Shown piece by piece: positions 13,851 through 23,277 of a DNA stretch of 64,000 nt (positions are counted from its first letter, which is position 1; every line of letters begins with the position of its first letter). The position numbers and the translations under genes were made by a program. The notes below the pieces were generated by a model. That model made no database searches. It saw only the letters and a program-made list of their open reading frames with translations, and was not told the origin of the DNA. This stretch comes from an uncultured Dorea sp. (GTDB taxonomy: Bacteria; Bacillota; Clostridia; Lachnospirales; Lachnospiraceae), in assembly GCA_910580235.1 (NCBI GenBank), contig CAJTVU010000005.1, positions 124,001-188,000 on the forward strand, in the 5' to 3' direction.

Positions 13851-16451
13851 ATGAAATCAAAATGGTATAGATCGAAGATTACAAAAGGCGTCCTGCTTGT
13901 TCTGGCGCATATTATGGTGGTTACGATGGCCGGCGTGGCAACATGGATGTTTGCTTATCCGGCTGCGGCTATGGAAGCGTTCCGGAAGAAGCCGGCGAAA
14001 GAGTTCCAGGACAGTATGGCATTTATGGAAATGATGGGCAGCTACAGTGTCCACGCAGTAGATGGGATATGGGCGAAGCAGTTGTTTGAAAAAGACGGCC
14101 AGTATGCTCCTGACCAGTTGGTGGACATAGAGGAGTTCTACGAGAACAGGACATTTGGAGAAGACAGGGAGCAGGCAGAAGGAGATACAGACGAGAGCAC
14201 TGTAGAGGGCAGATTAAAGTACCGATTGGGCGATCTGATAGACTGGTATAAGAAGATTGCAGCAGATGATGGTACGGAACATACTGTAGAAAATATTATC
14301 GTATGCCAGAAGACGGACGGCACATATTATTATTATAAGATATCTGAGTTTTATGACAAGATAAATAGTGGAGAGCTGCAGTTTATTTTAGCAGGCGGAG
14401 CGGACGCATATTCTAAGGAGCAGCTCCTTTCAGAGCTGTCATACGGATACGGGATGACGAGCGATATATTTCGCGGCATTCAGGATGAAGAGGGGGAGAC
14501 ATTCTATTCGGATTGCTGGATTTATGACGGAGAGATCTTTCCGGAGATCTACCAGCCAGTAGGAGCAGGCAGCCTGTTGGAGCTGGCCAATGAGGATCTG
14601 CAGTGGAATGGCAGGCTTAAGGACGCTTATAAAATGTTAGATCAGGTCATCAATTCTCTGGGAGCCGAGTACGAGGATTTTTATGAGGGCGCAGGGACTC
14701 ATTTTGCAGAAGGGAACACGAACTTTGCATATATGTATGTGGACATGGACAACAGGCGGGTGTATACAAATCGGGAGGCATTGCAGGAGTACGATGCTCT
14801 TGAAGAAAGCCTGCTGGCCTTAAAGCACATGGGCAGATATTTAATCGTAGAGCCGGAGGCTATAGACTTCGAGACGAATATGGAGATGAGTGGGAATCGG
14901 TGGCTGCCGGATTTAGAGGAGTCTGTGCGGAATGAGGGAGACTTTATCTTTGCTGCTGCAGTAGACACGGCCTATCCGGTACATGACTTGTTCTATATAG
15001 AAGATGGGATGTTCGAGAGATATGGTACTGGAGCAAGAGGGCTCCTGATATGTGCTATCGTAGCGTTTATCCTCTTCCTCGTATGCACTGTTTGGCTTGT
15101 GGCCGTGGCAGGAAGGAATGATAAGGATGGAAGGCTGCATCTTACGAGGTTTGACAGATGGTTTACAGAGATCGCAGCGGCAGCTGTCATCGGGATATGG
15201 GCCGTTCTGATGCTTCTTCTTGGCTCGCTGTCAATGGATGTAGGCGTGCTTGGAGCGTACAGTATTGGCGACAGTTATATCGCAAATGCCGATTATGTGA
15301 TGAATTCTGTTCCTTATGTCATTGGATTTTCCATTATGGCAGCAGTCACATGTGCGTTTTTCCTGACGGGGCTTTTGAGCCTGGCAAGGAGGATCAAAGC
15401 GAGGTCTTTATGGAGGAACAGCCTGCTTAGAAGGCTCTGCCTGTTTGTGAAAGTAGTGTTCCAGAATATGGGCATTATATGGAAGACAGTTATGATTTTT
15501 GCGGCGTTTATGCTGCTTCAGCTGTTCATGCTCGTAGGTTGGGACAGGAGGACATGGGCGGTACTGTTCGTCATAGGAGACGTGGCGGCATTTGTATGGC
15601 TTATCTATCAGGCGATCGGTAAGGATAAGATTAAGAAAGGGATTACACGCATTGCGGAAGGAGAAGTAGATTATAAAATCCCAACAGAAGGGCTTAAGGG
15701 AGAGCAGAAGAAGACGGCAGAGAGCGTCAATCGTATCGGGGACGGCCTGGAGGCAGCAGTAGAAAAGAGCATAAGGAGCGAACGGCTTAAGACGGATCTG
15801 ATCACAAATGTATCTCATGACATTAAAACGCCTCTTACTTCTATTATTAATTATGTAGAATTGCTGAAGCAGGAGAATTTTGAAGATCCGAAGCTCCAAA
15901 GATATATCGAGATACTGCAGCAGAAGTCCCAGAGGCTTAAGAATCTGACAGAAGACGTGGTAGAGGCGTCCAAGGTGAGCTCCGGGAGCATGACGCTGGA
16001 ATATGTGAATCTGAATCTGGTGGAAATGATACAGCAGACAAGTGGAGAATTTGAGGAGAAATTTAAAGAACGAGGGCTTAAGGAAGTGCTGACACTGCCA
16101 GAGGAAGATGCCATAATCCGTGCAGACGGGCAGCGTACCTGGAGGATACTGGAGAACGTCTATAATAATGCGGCCAAATACGCTATGGAAGGGACGAGAG
16201 TGTATGGAGACCTTACGATCGGCGACAAGACAGTGACATTCAGTTTGAAGAATATTTCCGAGCAGCCGCTTAATATCTCGGCCGACGAGCTGACAGAACG
16301 GTTCATCAGAGGCGATATATCGCGAAGCACAGAAGGCAGCGGGCTGGGTCTTTCGATCGCCAAGTCGCTGGCGGAGATGCAAGGCGGGAGTTTTGAATTG
16401 TATTTGGACGGAGACTTATTTAAAGTAACTATTTCGTTTCCAAGAATATAA
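13851..16451 (+). CDS. Large multi-pass sensor histidine kinase
   Basis: 866 aa. An N-terminal membrane helix (about 12-35) is followed by a roughly 350-residue extracytoplasmic region, then several membrane segments between about 395 and 595. The HisKA domain has the phosphorylated His656 in NVSHDIKTPLTS, and the HATPase domain has an N box (ENVYNNAAKYA) and a G box (GSGLGLSIAKSL). It partners the response regulator immediately upstream. The large sensor is not one I recognise; it might sense cell-wall stress. A related kinase lies at 57207. Confidence 0.9.
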   Translation: MKSKWYRSKITKGVLLVLAHIMVVTMAGVATWMFAYPAAAMEAFRKKPAKEFQDSMAFMEMMGSYSVHAVDGIWAKQLFEKDGQYAPDQLVDIEEFYENRTFGEDREQAEGDTDESTVEGRLKYRLGDLIDWYKKIAADDGTEHTVENIIVCQKTDGTYYYYKISEFYDKINSGELQFILAGGADAYSKEQLLSELSYGYGMTSDIFRGIQDEEGETFYSDCWIYDGEIFPEIYQPVGAGSLLELANEDLQWNGRLKDAYKMLDQVINSLGAEYEDFYEGAGTHFAEGNTNFAYMYVDMDNRRVYTNREALQEYDALEESLLALKHMGRYLIVEPEAIDFETNMEMSGNRWLPDLEESVRNEGDFIFAAAVDTAYPVHDLFYIEDGMFERYGTGARGLLICAIVAFILFLVCTVWLVAVAGRNDKDGRLHLTRFDRWFTEIAAAAVIGIWAVLMLLLGSLSMDVGVLGAYSIGDSYIANADYVMNSVPYVIGFSIMAAVTCAFFLTGLLSLARRIKARSLWRNSLLRRLCLFVKVVFQNMGIIWKTVMIFAAFMLLQLFMLVGWDRRTWAVLFVIGDVAAFVWLIYQAIGKDKIKKGITRIAEGEVDYKIPTEGLKGEQKKTAESVNRIGDGLEAAVEKSIRSERLKTDLITNVSHDIKTPLTSIINYVELLKQENFEDPKLQRYIEILQQKSQRLKNLTEDVVEASKVSSGSMTLEYVNLNLVEMIQQTSGEFEEKFKERGLKEVLTLPEEDAIIRADGQRTWRILENVYNNAAKYAMEGTRVYGDLTIGDKTVTFSLKNISEQPLNISADELTERFIRGDISRSTEGSGLGLSIAKSLAEMQGGSFELYLDGDLFKVTISFPRI

Positions 16452-16461
16452 AAAAGTTAAA

Positions 16462-16496
16462 GGGGACGTACACTTTTTGCAAAAGTGTACGTCCCC
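16462..16496. repeat. Dispersed hairpin (GGGGACGTAC type), copy 1
   Basis: A 16-nt arm beginning GGGGACGTACAC pairs perfectly with 16481-16496 around a TGC loop. A near-identical hairpin is at 55295-55327. There is no T-run here, so it may stabilise the end of the upstream mRNA rather than terminate it. Confidence 0.6.
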
Positions 16497-16535
16497 AATT
16501 GCATTTCTATCCAAAAAACATTACAATATAATATT

Positions 16536-17729
16536 ATGAATGAATTGAGATCGTTATTAAAGGAAAATTTAAATAGTGAGCTTATATGTGCAGTGTTGAG
16601 CGGCCCAAGAGATGGGGGGAGAGCTTCCGGGATTTCAAAGATAAAGGTGAGGCCGCTGCTTAAGAAGGGAAGATTGCTGTTCCAGCTGGAGATGTTTAAG
16701 GGGAGCCAGGCGTTCCATGAGAATCTCGAAGCCTCGGAGGCCGCAGAGAGGCTGCTGGGGCATATGGGGAATATGCGGCAGATGCAGCTTGAGACGACAG
16801 GCTTCTCTTATACGGTTCTTGTGAGCAAAAAGGGGAAGATTACTGTCAGCCGGAGAACGCAGGGGGCGGGGAAATGTAAGAGAGAAGCAAGCCTTTCTCA
16901 TAACCGCCGGAAAAGGTATATCCTGGACGATGGTATTCCGGTCCCGTTCCTTCAGGATCTGGGCGTCATGACGGCGGAAGGGAAGGTTGTTCATGGGAGG
17001 TTCGACAAATTCCGCCAGATTAACCGTTTCTTAGAGTTTATTGAGGATATTCTGCCGGAGCTTCCAGAAGGAAGAGAAGTGGCGATCCTTGACTTTGGGT
17101 GCGGCAAATCGTATTTGACATTTGCTATGTATTACTATCTGCACGAGTTAAAGGGATATGATGTCCGTGTGACTGGCCTGGATTTAAAGAGTGATGTTAT
17201 CAGGAACTGTAATGAGCTGAGCAGGAAGTATGGCTATGAAAAGCTGCATTTTCAAGAAGGGGATATTGCAAATTACGTAAAAGAGGGCGCGGCGGGAGCG
17301 TCAGTAGAAGGGGAGGCCGGAAAAGATACGGTGGATATGGTCGTGACTCTCCATGCCTGTGACACAGCGACGGATTTCGCTCTTGCAAAAGCGGTGGAGT
17401 GGAATGCGAAGGTTATTCTGTCCGTGCCGTGCTGCCAGCATGAGCTTAATGGACAGATAGAGAGCGACGTCCTAAAGCCGATACTAGGCTATGGCCTGCT
17501 CAAAGAACGCATGGCTGCCCTTGTGACGGATGGGCTCAGAGCGCAGTATCTAGAACGGGAGGGCTACCGGGTGCAGGTGCTGGAGTTTATCGACATGGAG
17601 CACACGCCGAAGAATATACTCATCCGTGCGGTATACACAGGCAAGAAGGGCAGTAATGCAGAGCGGATAGCGGCATGTGAGGAATTTCTCCATGTGTCGC
17701 CAACGCTAAAGGGGCTTTTAGACAGATAA
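16536..17729 (+). CDS. Class I SAM-dependent methyltransferase (Methyltransf_32-like)
   Basis: 397 aa. Residues 170-330 form the Rossmann methyltransferase fold: motif I ILDFGCGKSYLTFAMYY, motif II VTGLDLKS and motif IV VTLHACDTATD. VPCCQHEL is the Cys-rich stretch typical of this subfamily. The N-terminal 150 residues are a basic region, perhaps RNA-binding. The substrate is unknown; an RNA role is plausible. The start is the ATG at 16536 (MNELRSLL). It has little ribosome site and a TATAAT only a few bases upstream, so a leaderless mRNA is possible. An extended frame back to 16485 runs into the hairpin. Confidence 0.75.
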   Translation: MNELRSLLKENLNSELICAVLSGPRDGGRASGISKIKVRPLLKKGRLLFQLEMFKGSQAFHENLEASEAAERLLGHMGNMRQMQLETTGFSYTVLVSKKGKITVSRRTQGAGKCKREASLSHNRRKRYILDDGIPVPFLQDLGVMTAEGKVVHGRFDKFRQINRFLEFIEDILPELPEGREVAILDFGCGKSYLTFAMYYYLHELKGYDVRVTGLDLKSDVIRNCNELSRKYGYEKLHFQEGDIANYVKEGAAGASVEGEAGKDTVDMVVTLHACDTATDFALAKAVEWNAKVILSVPCCQHELNGQIESDVLKPILGYGLLKERMAALVTDGLRAQYLEREGYRVQVLEFIDMEHTPKNILIRAVYTGKKGSNAERIAACEEFLHVSPTLKGLLDR

Positions 17730-17770
17730 AAGTATTTAGGATAAACAAATGACAGACAAGGGGACGTCTT

Positions 17771-20215
17771 ATGAAGTGGAAAAAATATATGGGCCGCGCA
17801 GGGGTGCTGACGTCAGTCTTCGTTCTCGCGGTTATTGTATTTAGCTATGTTACGAATAAAGGCAATGACGATATGAAAGCGGATATGGGAACGGCCGCCC
17901 GCCCACAGGTTACATTTTCCTATAATGGGTATGCACTGAATCCTCTCCCTGCCTACACGAAGAAAATGGATATCCCTTCCGTGCGCGACACAGTCACTCC
18001 GGCTACTAACGGGCGCATCCAGCTGAACCTGAACGCTTATGACAATACTGTCAACAGGCTTTCCTATACAGTCTACACACTGGACGGGGAGGAAAAGCTT
18101 CTGGAAGACAGCGTACAGAGCCCCAAGAGGGAAGTAGCGCTTGCCCTGGAGGGAGAGGGGGTTTTGAGCGAAGAGAGGGCGCTGGAAATTGTTCTTGAGC
18201 TTGACGGTGAGAAGAGCTTCTACTTATATACACGTGTGAAAGAGACTGTTGGTCTGGATACTGTAGACTGTCTGGACTATGTTCTGAGCCTTCATGAGAA
18301 TATACTGGAGAAGGACAACAGCGCTGGGATTACGGCGGCCATCGAACCGGACGATCAGGGAGACAATACTACATTCGGCCATGTGACCATTCATTCGGAT
18401 TACAGCCACGTGACATGGGGGGAGCTGGAGCCGGACGTCGTAGGGAAAGAGAGCTGGAACATTAAGGAGATCAACGAGGCCTACACTGCCGTACAGATCG
18501 CATACCGCGTTACATGCAAAGGCGAGGAGAACGAAAGCGATATTTACAATGTGAAAGAGTTTTTCCGTGTCCGCAAGGGCAAAGGGCGAGAATATCTTCT
18601 GGATTATGACCGCACGGCGGAGCAGGTGTTCGACGCGTCCGGACAGATCCTGGGTGAGAAAGGGGTCACGCTTGGTATTACAGACAGGGATGTTTCCTAT
18701 ATGACGAATAAGGACGCTACCATCGTCTCATTTGTACAAGCCAATGAATTGTGGAATTATAACGAGGATACAAATGAGATATCCCTCGTATTCAGCTTTG
18801 CTGTAGCAGAGAATACGGATATGCGGAATCTGCCCCAGCAGCATGAAATCGAGCTGCTGGAAGTGGATGGAGACGGGAACACAGTATTTGCAGTAATCGG
18901 ATATATGAACCGCGGCGAGCATGAAGGGGAGGTCGGAGTTTCTATTTATTATTACAATATTATGCAGAACTCTGTAGAGGAGAAGGCCTTTGTCTCCAGT
19001 GACCGATCGTATGAGAGGACAGTGGAGGAGATGGGAGAGCTCCTGCATTATAATGTAGACAAAGAAGAACTGTATATGCTGGTGGATGGGACTCTTTATA
19101 AGATCTACGTAGATACAGGGTACAAGGATAAGCTGGTGACAGGGCTTTCCGACGGACAGTATGTAGTCTCCGGCGATGGGCGTCTGGCGGCATATCAGGA
19201 GCAGTCGAGGACAGGCGAAGGCTATGATGTGACAGTACTCGATTTCCAGACAGGGAAAGAGAGGAAGATCGTCTGTGGGCCAGGCGAGAGCATCGCCCCC
19301 CTTGGCTTTATCGGGGGAGACTTTGCGTATGGGATCTCCAGGACAGACGATATTGGGAATACTGTCTCCGGCCAGGAAGTCGTTCCGATATACCGCATCG
19401 ATATTGAGGATGAGAAAGGGCAGACGGTGAAGACATATGAGCAGGCCGGCATCTACATCCTGGGAGCGAAGTTCGAGGACAATATGATTACGTTAGAACG
19501 GGCTATGAAAGCGGGGATGGCTTACACCAGCGTACCAGAAGACTATATCACGAATAATGAGGAGCCTGAGGAAAGTAATATATATTTGGAGAAATATGTC
19601 ACAGAGCTAAAAGAAAGCCAGATGCGGCTCGTCTACGTAGAAGGTATAGAGGACAGGCAGCCAAAGCTCCTGAGGCCAAAACAAGTCCGCCATGAGAGGC
19701 CGACGCTCTTGTCTCTGGACAGGGAAGAGGCAGGGAAGAATAAAAGCTATGTGTATGGCTACGGGGAGCTGCAGGGAATTTATGACAACGTAGGAACGGC
19801 TATTCAAGAGGCGCAGAAGTATGGCGGCGTTGTTGTCTCACGGTGGCAGACATATATATGGGGGCGTGAGGATCTGGCGCCGCAGTATTATATCGAGGGG
19901 AAAGAAGAAGAGATTGAGGCGATCCGTTCACAGGTGCAGACAGGACGCACTCCAATGGAGATTATGCAGGAGATGTCTGGTGGAAGGGGAATAGATCTGA
20001 CAGGCTGCACATCCGAACAGCTGCTGTGCATGGTAGCCAAAAATGCGCCTGTCCTTGCCATGTCAGGCCCGGGTACAGGGATGATCATCGTAGGGTATAC
20101 GACTTGGGGAGTCATTGGCAGAGACATTGCGAGCGGAGCAGAGCAGACGATATCTTATGAGGGAGTGAACGCTATGACAGAGGGGAGCGGCTACACATAT
20201 GTGAGCTATGTATAA
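17771..20215 (+). CDS. Large membrane-anchored extracytoplasmic protein
   Basis: 814 aa, not recognised. A basic N terminus and one hydrophobic helix (residues 12-28) anchor or secrete it. The rest is rich in beta-strand-like repeats with YTVYTLDGEEK, VTVLDFQTGKERKI and similar blade-like segments, suggesting a propeller or Ig-like shell. The C-terminal 120 residues (GCTSEQLLCMVAKNAPVLA ... GYTTWGVIGRD) resemble a papain-like (C39-type) fold but no clear catalytic triad can be assigned. It lies 41 bp behind the methyltransferase. Confidence 0.6.
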   Translation: MKWKKYMGRAGVLTSVFVLAVIVFSYVTNKGNDDMKADMGTAARPQVTFSYNGYALNPLPAYTKKMDIPSVRDTVTPATNGRIQLNLNAYDNTVNRLSYTVYTLDGEEKLLEDSVQSPKREVALALEGEGVLSEERALEIVLELDGEKSFYLYTRVKETVGLDTVDCLDYVLSLHENILEKDNSAGITAAIEPDDQGDNTTFGHVTIHSDYSHVTWGELEPDVVGKESWNIKEINEAYTAVQIAYRVTCKGEENESDIYNVKEFFRVRKGKGREYLLDYDRTAEQVFDASGQILGEKGVTLGITDRDVSYMTNKDATIVSFVQANELWNYNEDTNEISLVFSFAVAENTDMRNLPQQHEIELLEVDGDGNTVFAVIGYMNRGEHEGEVGVSIYYYNIMQNSVEEKAFVSSDRSYERTVEEMGELLHYNVDKEELYMLVDGTLYKIYVDTGYKDKLVTGLSDGQYVVSGDGRLAAYQEQSRTGEGYDVTVLDFQTGKERKIVCGPGESIAPLGFIGGDFAYGISRTDDIGNTVSGQEVVPIYRIDIEDEKGQTVKTYEQAGIYILGAKFEDNMITLERAMKAGMAYTSVPEDYITNNEEPEESNIYLEKYVTELKESQMRLVYVEGIEDRQPKLLRPKQVRHERPTLLSLDREEAGKNKSYVYGYGELQGIYDNVGTAIQEAQKYGGVVVSRWQTYIWGREDLAPQYYIEGKEEEIEAIRSQVQTGRTPMEIMQEMSGGRGIDLTGCTSEQLLCMVAKNAPVLAMSGPGTGMIIVGYTTWGVIGRDIASGAEQTISYEGVNAMTEGSGYTYVSYV

Positions 20216-20257
20216 GAAATTTTCAATAGTATTAAGAAAAATTATGGAGGGATATTT

Positions 20258-20464
20258 ATGAAGAGAAACAAAATGGCCTGTAATTGTAAAAGCGTCAGTT
20301 ATGGGATGATTGAAGATGCCGTCAGAAACGGCGCAAGAACTTACGAAGAGGCTCAAGCGGAACTCCGATTTGCAACCGGGTGCGGGAAGTGTAGGGAGTT
20401 TATAGAATTTTTAATAAGAGACATTAATGAAGAAATAGATAAAGAGACAGAGAAAGAGCGCTGA
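20258..20464 (+). CDS. BFD-like [2Fe-2S] domain protein
   Basis: 68 aa. CNCKSVSYGMIEDAVRNGA followed by ATGCGKCREF gives the CxC ... CxxC cluster ligands of the Fer2_BFD family (bacterioferritin-associated ferredoxin type). Probably an electron-transfer or iron-sensing accessory protein. GGAGGGATATTT precedes the ATG. The stop codon lies in a terminator hairpin. Confidence 0.75.
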   Translation: MKRNKMACNCKSVSYGMIEDAVRNGARTYEEAQAELRFATGCGKCREFIEFLIRDINEEIDKETEKER

Positions 20465-20478
20465 TCCGGCGCTCTTTC
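20452..20478 (+). terminator. Terminator behind the BFD-like gene
   Basis: GAAAGAGCGC (20452-20461) pairs with GCGCTCTTTC (20469-20478), followed by CCTTT. The stop codon is within the loop. Confidence 0.7.
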
Positions 20479-20490
20479 CCTTTAAGCTGC

Positions 20491-20991
20491 TTATTTAGCG
20501 GCTGTAGAAAATACAATATTTTTATATCGGTATAACGTATTGTAGAGGATAAGCCCAAGCACGCCGCAGGAAATCACTTCCCCAATGCCGACGGTCAGCA
20601 TCATAAACGGGATCGGCAGCAGCACGCCGTAACCGAACCGCAGTACGAAAGGAACGATAATGGCATTTGCAAGGATCGGGGGGACGGGTGCAAGGAATGG
20701 CGTCCTCTCCCGTAGCTTGTATGTGAAGAAGGCTCCAATTAAAGTGGCGGCGCTCCCGCACACAATATCAGGGAGTACAGCCCCGCCTAAAATGTTCCCA
20801 ATCAGGCATCCGGCGAACAGGCCGGGAATGGCGGCGGGGGTGAACAGAGGCAGAATGGTGAGCGCCTCTGCGATCCGCACTTGCACTTCACCGAAAGAAA
20901 AAGGTGCGAATACATAAGTAAGCGCCACATAGATGGCAGCGATCATAGCTGCCTGCGTTAGAAACGCAATGTTTCTTGTTTTCATAATCAT
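20491..20991 (-). CDS. queT: QueT family preQ1/queuosine-precursor ECF substrate-binding protein
   Basis: 166 aa, six hydrophobic segments with the family pattern (FAPFSFGEVQVRIAEALTIL, GCLIGNILGGAVLPDI and the C-terminal VGIGEVISCGVLGL). QueT is the S component that, with the shared ECF module, imports precursors of the tRNA modification queuosine. AAAGGAGAGAT precedes the ATG at 20991; a second in-frame ATG is at 20985. Its leader contains the 36-bp block that bounds element 2, so its promoter and upstream leader may be supplied by the element. Confidence 0.88.
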   Translation of the reverse strand: MIMKTRNIAFLTQAAMIAAIYVALTYVFAPFSFGEVQVRIAEALTILPLFTPAAIPGLFAGCLIGNILGGAVLPDIVCGSAATLIGAFFTYKLRERTPFLAPVPPILANAIIVPFVLRFGYGVLLPIPFMMLTVGIGEVISCGVLGLILYNTLYRYKNIVFSTAAK

Positions 20992-21002
20992 ATCTCTCCT
21001 TT

Positions 21003-21038
21003 AGTTTTGTTTTACGTGTGGAAGGTCTCGAACACACG
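21003..21038 (-). promoter_or_regulatory. Putative preQ1-type riboswitch in the queT leader, also attachment site of element 2
   Basis: Read on the minus strand: a 6-bp stem CGTGTG/CACACG with a 12-nt loop (TTCGAGACCTTC), then an A-rich tail (TAAAACAAAACT) that runs into the queT ribosome site AAAGGAG. The loop CCTT can pair with AAGG of that site, giving an H-type pseudoknot, as in class I preQ1 switches. The gene context (queT) supports this; conserved-base agreement is only partial. The identical 36 bp recur at 46342-46377. Confidence 0.5.
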
Positions 21039-21110
21039 ATTCATTTAACGCCGGCAATCGGCGGCAAGCCTTGATAGACCTTGGTTTTCGTAGACTTGCA
21101 AACGTGGATT

Positions 21111-21139
21111 AGTATAGCATGTAAAAGAAGAAAAATCAA
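21111..21139 (-). promoter_or_regulatory. queT promoter carried at the left end of element 2
   Basis: Minus strand: TTGATT (21134-21139) and TATACT (21111-21116), 17-bp spacer. The same promoter with the same spacing is found beyond the right repeat (46496-46524). It lies inside the element boundary, so the element appears to drive queT. Confidence 0.65.
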
Positions 21140-21141
21140 GG

Positions 21142-21165
21142 TTTGTCCGGAATTTGTCCGGAATG
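21142..21165 (+). repeat. Arm-type repeats of element 2, left
   Basis: TTTGTCCGGAAT occurs twice head to tail. The last 19 bp are identical to 46221-46239 at the right end, in the same orientation. Confidence 0.6.
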
Positions 21166-21190
21166 GTATTGGGAGATAATGGTTACAAAG

Positions 21191-21205
21191 TGTCCAAATT
21201 GGACA
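21191..21205. promoter_or_regulatory. parS-like palindrome 1
   Basis: TGTCCAAATTGGACA, a perfect palindrome around one base, 73 bp upstream of parA. It shares the pattern TGTCCA-N3-TGGACA with sites at 22974, 28569 and 35160. Confidence 0.5.
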
Positions 21206-21277
21206 TAGGCAGGCTGAGGCAGAAATGCCTCGGTTTTTGTTTTAATACAGTAGATATAGAAAGTGGAGAGGAATAAG

Positions 21278-22102
21278 ATGAGAATCATAAATTTTCTAAA
21301 TTTAAAGGGCGGAGTAGCAAAAACTTTTTCAGTGGTAAATACGGCATATGAGCTGTGGAGAAGAGGTTATAAGGTGCTGATACTGGATAACGATAAGCAG
21401 GGGAATCTTAGCAAGGCTTATCGAAGGTATGACGCAGAGCAGACAGCTCCGATCACAAGGCTTTTGTGCGGAAACTGGGAGCGCCCGGAAGAACTGATAC
21501 AGCGTACGGATTATGACGGGATAGATATTGTGCCCTCAAATATGTCTTTGTTTGGCGCGGTATGGAATCTTCTGAAAAGCGGAGACAGCGACATGATGGA
21601 ACGGTATCAGAAATTTATGGAGTTGGTAAAGAACAGCGGGGAGAAGGGTACGGATAGGAATACAGCAGGAGGATATGATTACTGCCTGATTGATAATCCG
21701 CCAGATATCGGACTTAACGTAATCAATTCCCTTGCAGCGGCAGATGAGGTCATTGTGCCTGTGAAGATTGACGAGGATGCGCTCACTGGACTGGATATAG
21801 TGGCGGAGCAGATTGAGGACGTGAAAGCTCTGAATCCTTCGCTTACATTAGGCGGCATACTGATTACTGTATATCAAAATACAGACGGAGAAAAAGCCGG
21901 GTTAGAGTGGCTTCGCCGGGAATATGAAAATCCTTCCAGTGAGCGCTGTGGAAAATATCCAGTTCTTGGGATTATTCGGTATTCAAAGAAAGTAGCAGAG
22001 AACTCTTTCCTGCGGAAACCGATTTATGAATACAGCCCCTGCAGCGGAGCAGCACAGGACTATAAGAAATTCGTATCCAGCTATACGGGGAAAGGCAGGT
22101 AA
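21278..22102 (+). CDS. parA: ParA/Soj-family partition ATPase
   Basis: 274 aa. Deviant Walker A LKGGVAKTFS at residues 9-18 and the DNDKQGNLSKAY motif that follows it mark the ParA/MinD class; YDYCLIDNPP is Walker B. Probably stabilises the excised circle or positions it with ParB. AGTGGAGAGGAATAAG leads to the ATG at 21278. The ParB gene follows after 4 bp. Confidence 0.88.
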   Translation: MRIINFLNLKGGVAKTFSVVNTAYELWRRGYKVLILDNDKQGNLSKAYRRYDAEQTAPITRLLCGNWERPEELIQRTDYDGIDIVPSNMSLFGAVWNLLKSGDSDMMERYQKFMELVKNSGEKGTDRNTAGGYDYCLIDNPPDIGLNVINSLAAADEVIVPVKIDEDALTGLDIVAEQIEDVKALNPSLTLGGILITVYQNTDGEKAGLEWLRREYENPSSERCGKYPVLGIIRYSKKVAENSFLRKPIYEYSPCSGAAQDYKKFVSSYTGKGR

Positions 22103-22106
22103 TAGT

Positions 22107-23171
22107 ATGGCAAGATTTGGGATCAGTGACATTATAGATGCAAGAAATAAGGAATCGGGAAAAGACAGCATAAATGACTATAAAGAAATCTGGCTGAACC
22201 CTTATGACGTGAAGCCGTCAGAGCGTAATTTCTATTCCCAGGAGAACATAGAAGAGCTTGCGGACAGTTTCCTGACAGTGGGGCAACAGCAGCCTACGGT
22301 ACTCGGGCGGGTGAATGGGGAATTTCATATAGTAAGCGGGCACAGGCGGAATCTTGCCAACATTAAGAATCTGGAACGGGGGCATGAAGAATATCGAAAA
22401 GTCCGTTACTTGTATAAAGATATGACTCCGGCAGTGTTTGAGCTGTCGCTGTTGATAGGAAATGCTTATAACCGGGAACTTACGGCATGGGAGAAAACAG
22501 AGCAGGCAAAGAGATTAAAAGAGGCGCTGTTAAAAGCGAAAAGAGAAGATGGATTAGAGATTAAGGGGAAGATGCGTGATGTGATTGCCAACCTGATGAA
22601 CGAGAGCAGTACGGGGATAGCCCGGATGGACAGTATTCAGAACAATGCCATTGCAGAAATCAAGGAAGAGCTTAGAAAAGGGACGATTGGGATCTGTGCG
22701 GCTTATGAAGCATCCAGACTTCCGCGCGAGGAGCAGGAGAAGATTGCGGCTAAAGTTACGAAAGGTGGCAGCGTACAGGTGAAAGAGGTTGCGGAAAGGG
22801 CAGGAAGGAAAACAGCGGTTACAGGAAATAAAAGGACGGCAGGGTATCAGAAAGAAGAGAGCGAAGAAGGCCTCCGGGAACAAATAGCAGCATCTTATTC
22901 GGGAGCCATGCAGGAATGGGTAAAAGAAAATATGTGTCTTCCAACGAAAGAGGCAGAAGACGCGATACGGAAGGTGTCCAAAATGGACACACCGCAAAAG
23001 GACTGGGGGAATACAGAATGGGTAGCCTTTATGGCGAAGGTGATTATGAACAGGGCGGATTGTGTCAGTCAGGCAGATTTATATTTACTGCGTGACATTA
23101 TGGGACGCTGCCAAAGTAATGAGAGAATAAAAGCCAATAACGGGAATACGGGACAATACAAAGCAATCTGA
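22107..23171 (+). CDS. parB: ParB-family DNA-binding protein
   Basis: 354 aa. The N-terminal ParB/Srx domain is clear: NPYDVKPSERNFYSQENIEE, a partner-switching-type GEFHIVSGHRR box, then a helix-turn-helix region (MRDVIANLMNESSTGIARMD). The C-terminal 150 residues are charged and helical. The frame is open further upstream (22026), but the ATG at 22107 follows GGCAGGTAATAGT and just clears parA. A parS-like palindrome lies inside the gene at 22974. Confidence 0.85.
   Translation: MARFGISDIIDARNKESGKDSINDYKEIWLNPYDVKPSERNFYSQENIEELADSFLTVGQQQPTVLGRVNGEFHIVSGHRRNLANIKNLERGHEEYRKVRYLYKDMTPAVFELSLLIGNAYNRELTAWEKTEQAKRLKEALLKAKREDGLEIKGKMRDVIANLMNESSTGIARMDSIQNNAIAEIKEELRKGTIGICAAYEASRLPREEQEKIAAKVTKGGSVQVKEVAERAGRKTAVTGNKRTAGYQKEESEEGLREQIAASYSGAMQEWVKENMCLPTKEAEDAIRKVSKMDTPQKDWGNTEWVAFMAKVIMNRADCVSQADLYLLRDIMGRCQSNERIKANNGNTGQYKAI
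22974..22990. promoter_or_regulatory. parS-like palindrome 2 (inside parB)
   Basis: GTGTCCA-AAA-TGGACAC; perfect 7-bp arms. Encoded within the C-terminal part of parB, a common position for parS-type sites. Confidence 0.5.
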
Positions 23172-23201
23172 AAAAATTGCGGTGAGAAACCTTTTATGTA
23201 T

Positions 23202-23229
23202 TGACAACCGGCTGTCAGGTATCTATACT
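23202..23229 (+). promoter_or_regulatory. Promoter of the RtcB-MoxR-VWA operon
   Basis: TTGACA begins at 23202 and TATACT at about 23224, spacer 16-17 bp. It drives a 33-codon reading frame with a strong ribosome site and then rtcB. Confidence 0.6.
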
Positions 23230-23277
23230 TAGCCTTGTAATCAGAAATCATTTATTCACACTGAAAGGAGGACAATC

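Noticed and set aside
15408..16382. Long minus-strand frame (324 codons) inside the histidine kinase gene
   Set aside because: It mirrors the well-supported kinase domains and has no start signal; the translation is unlike any family.
13143..16451. Glycopeptide resistance locus because of VanRS-like regulators
   Set aside because: No vanH, vanA/B-type ligase or vanX gene lies near this pair or the pair at 56522-58448.
21003..21038. 3' end of a tRNA gene (GTTCGAGACC resembles a T loop) as attachment site
   Set aside because: No cloverleaf, anticodon arm or acceptor partner could be built around it, and the block is next to queT with an A-rich tail typical of a leader aptamer.
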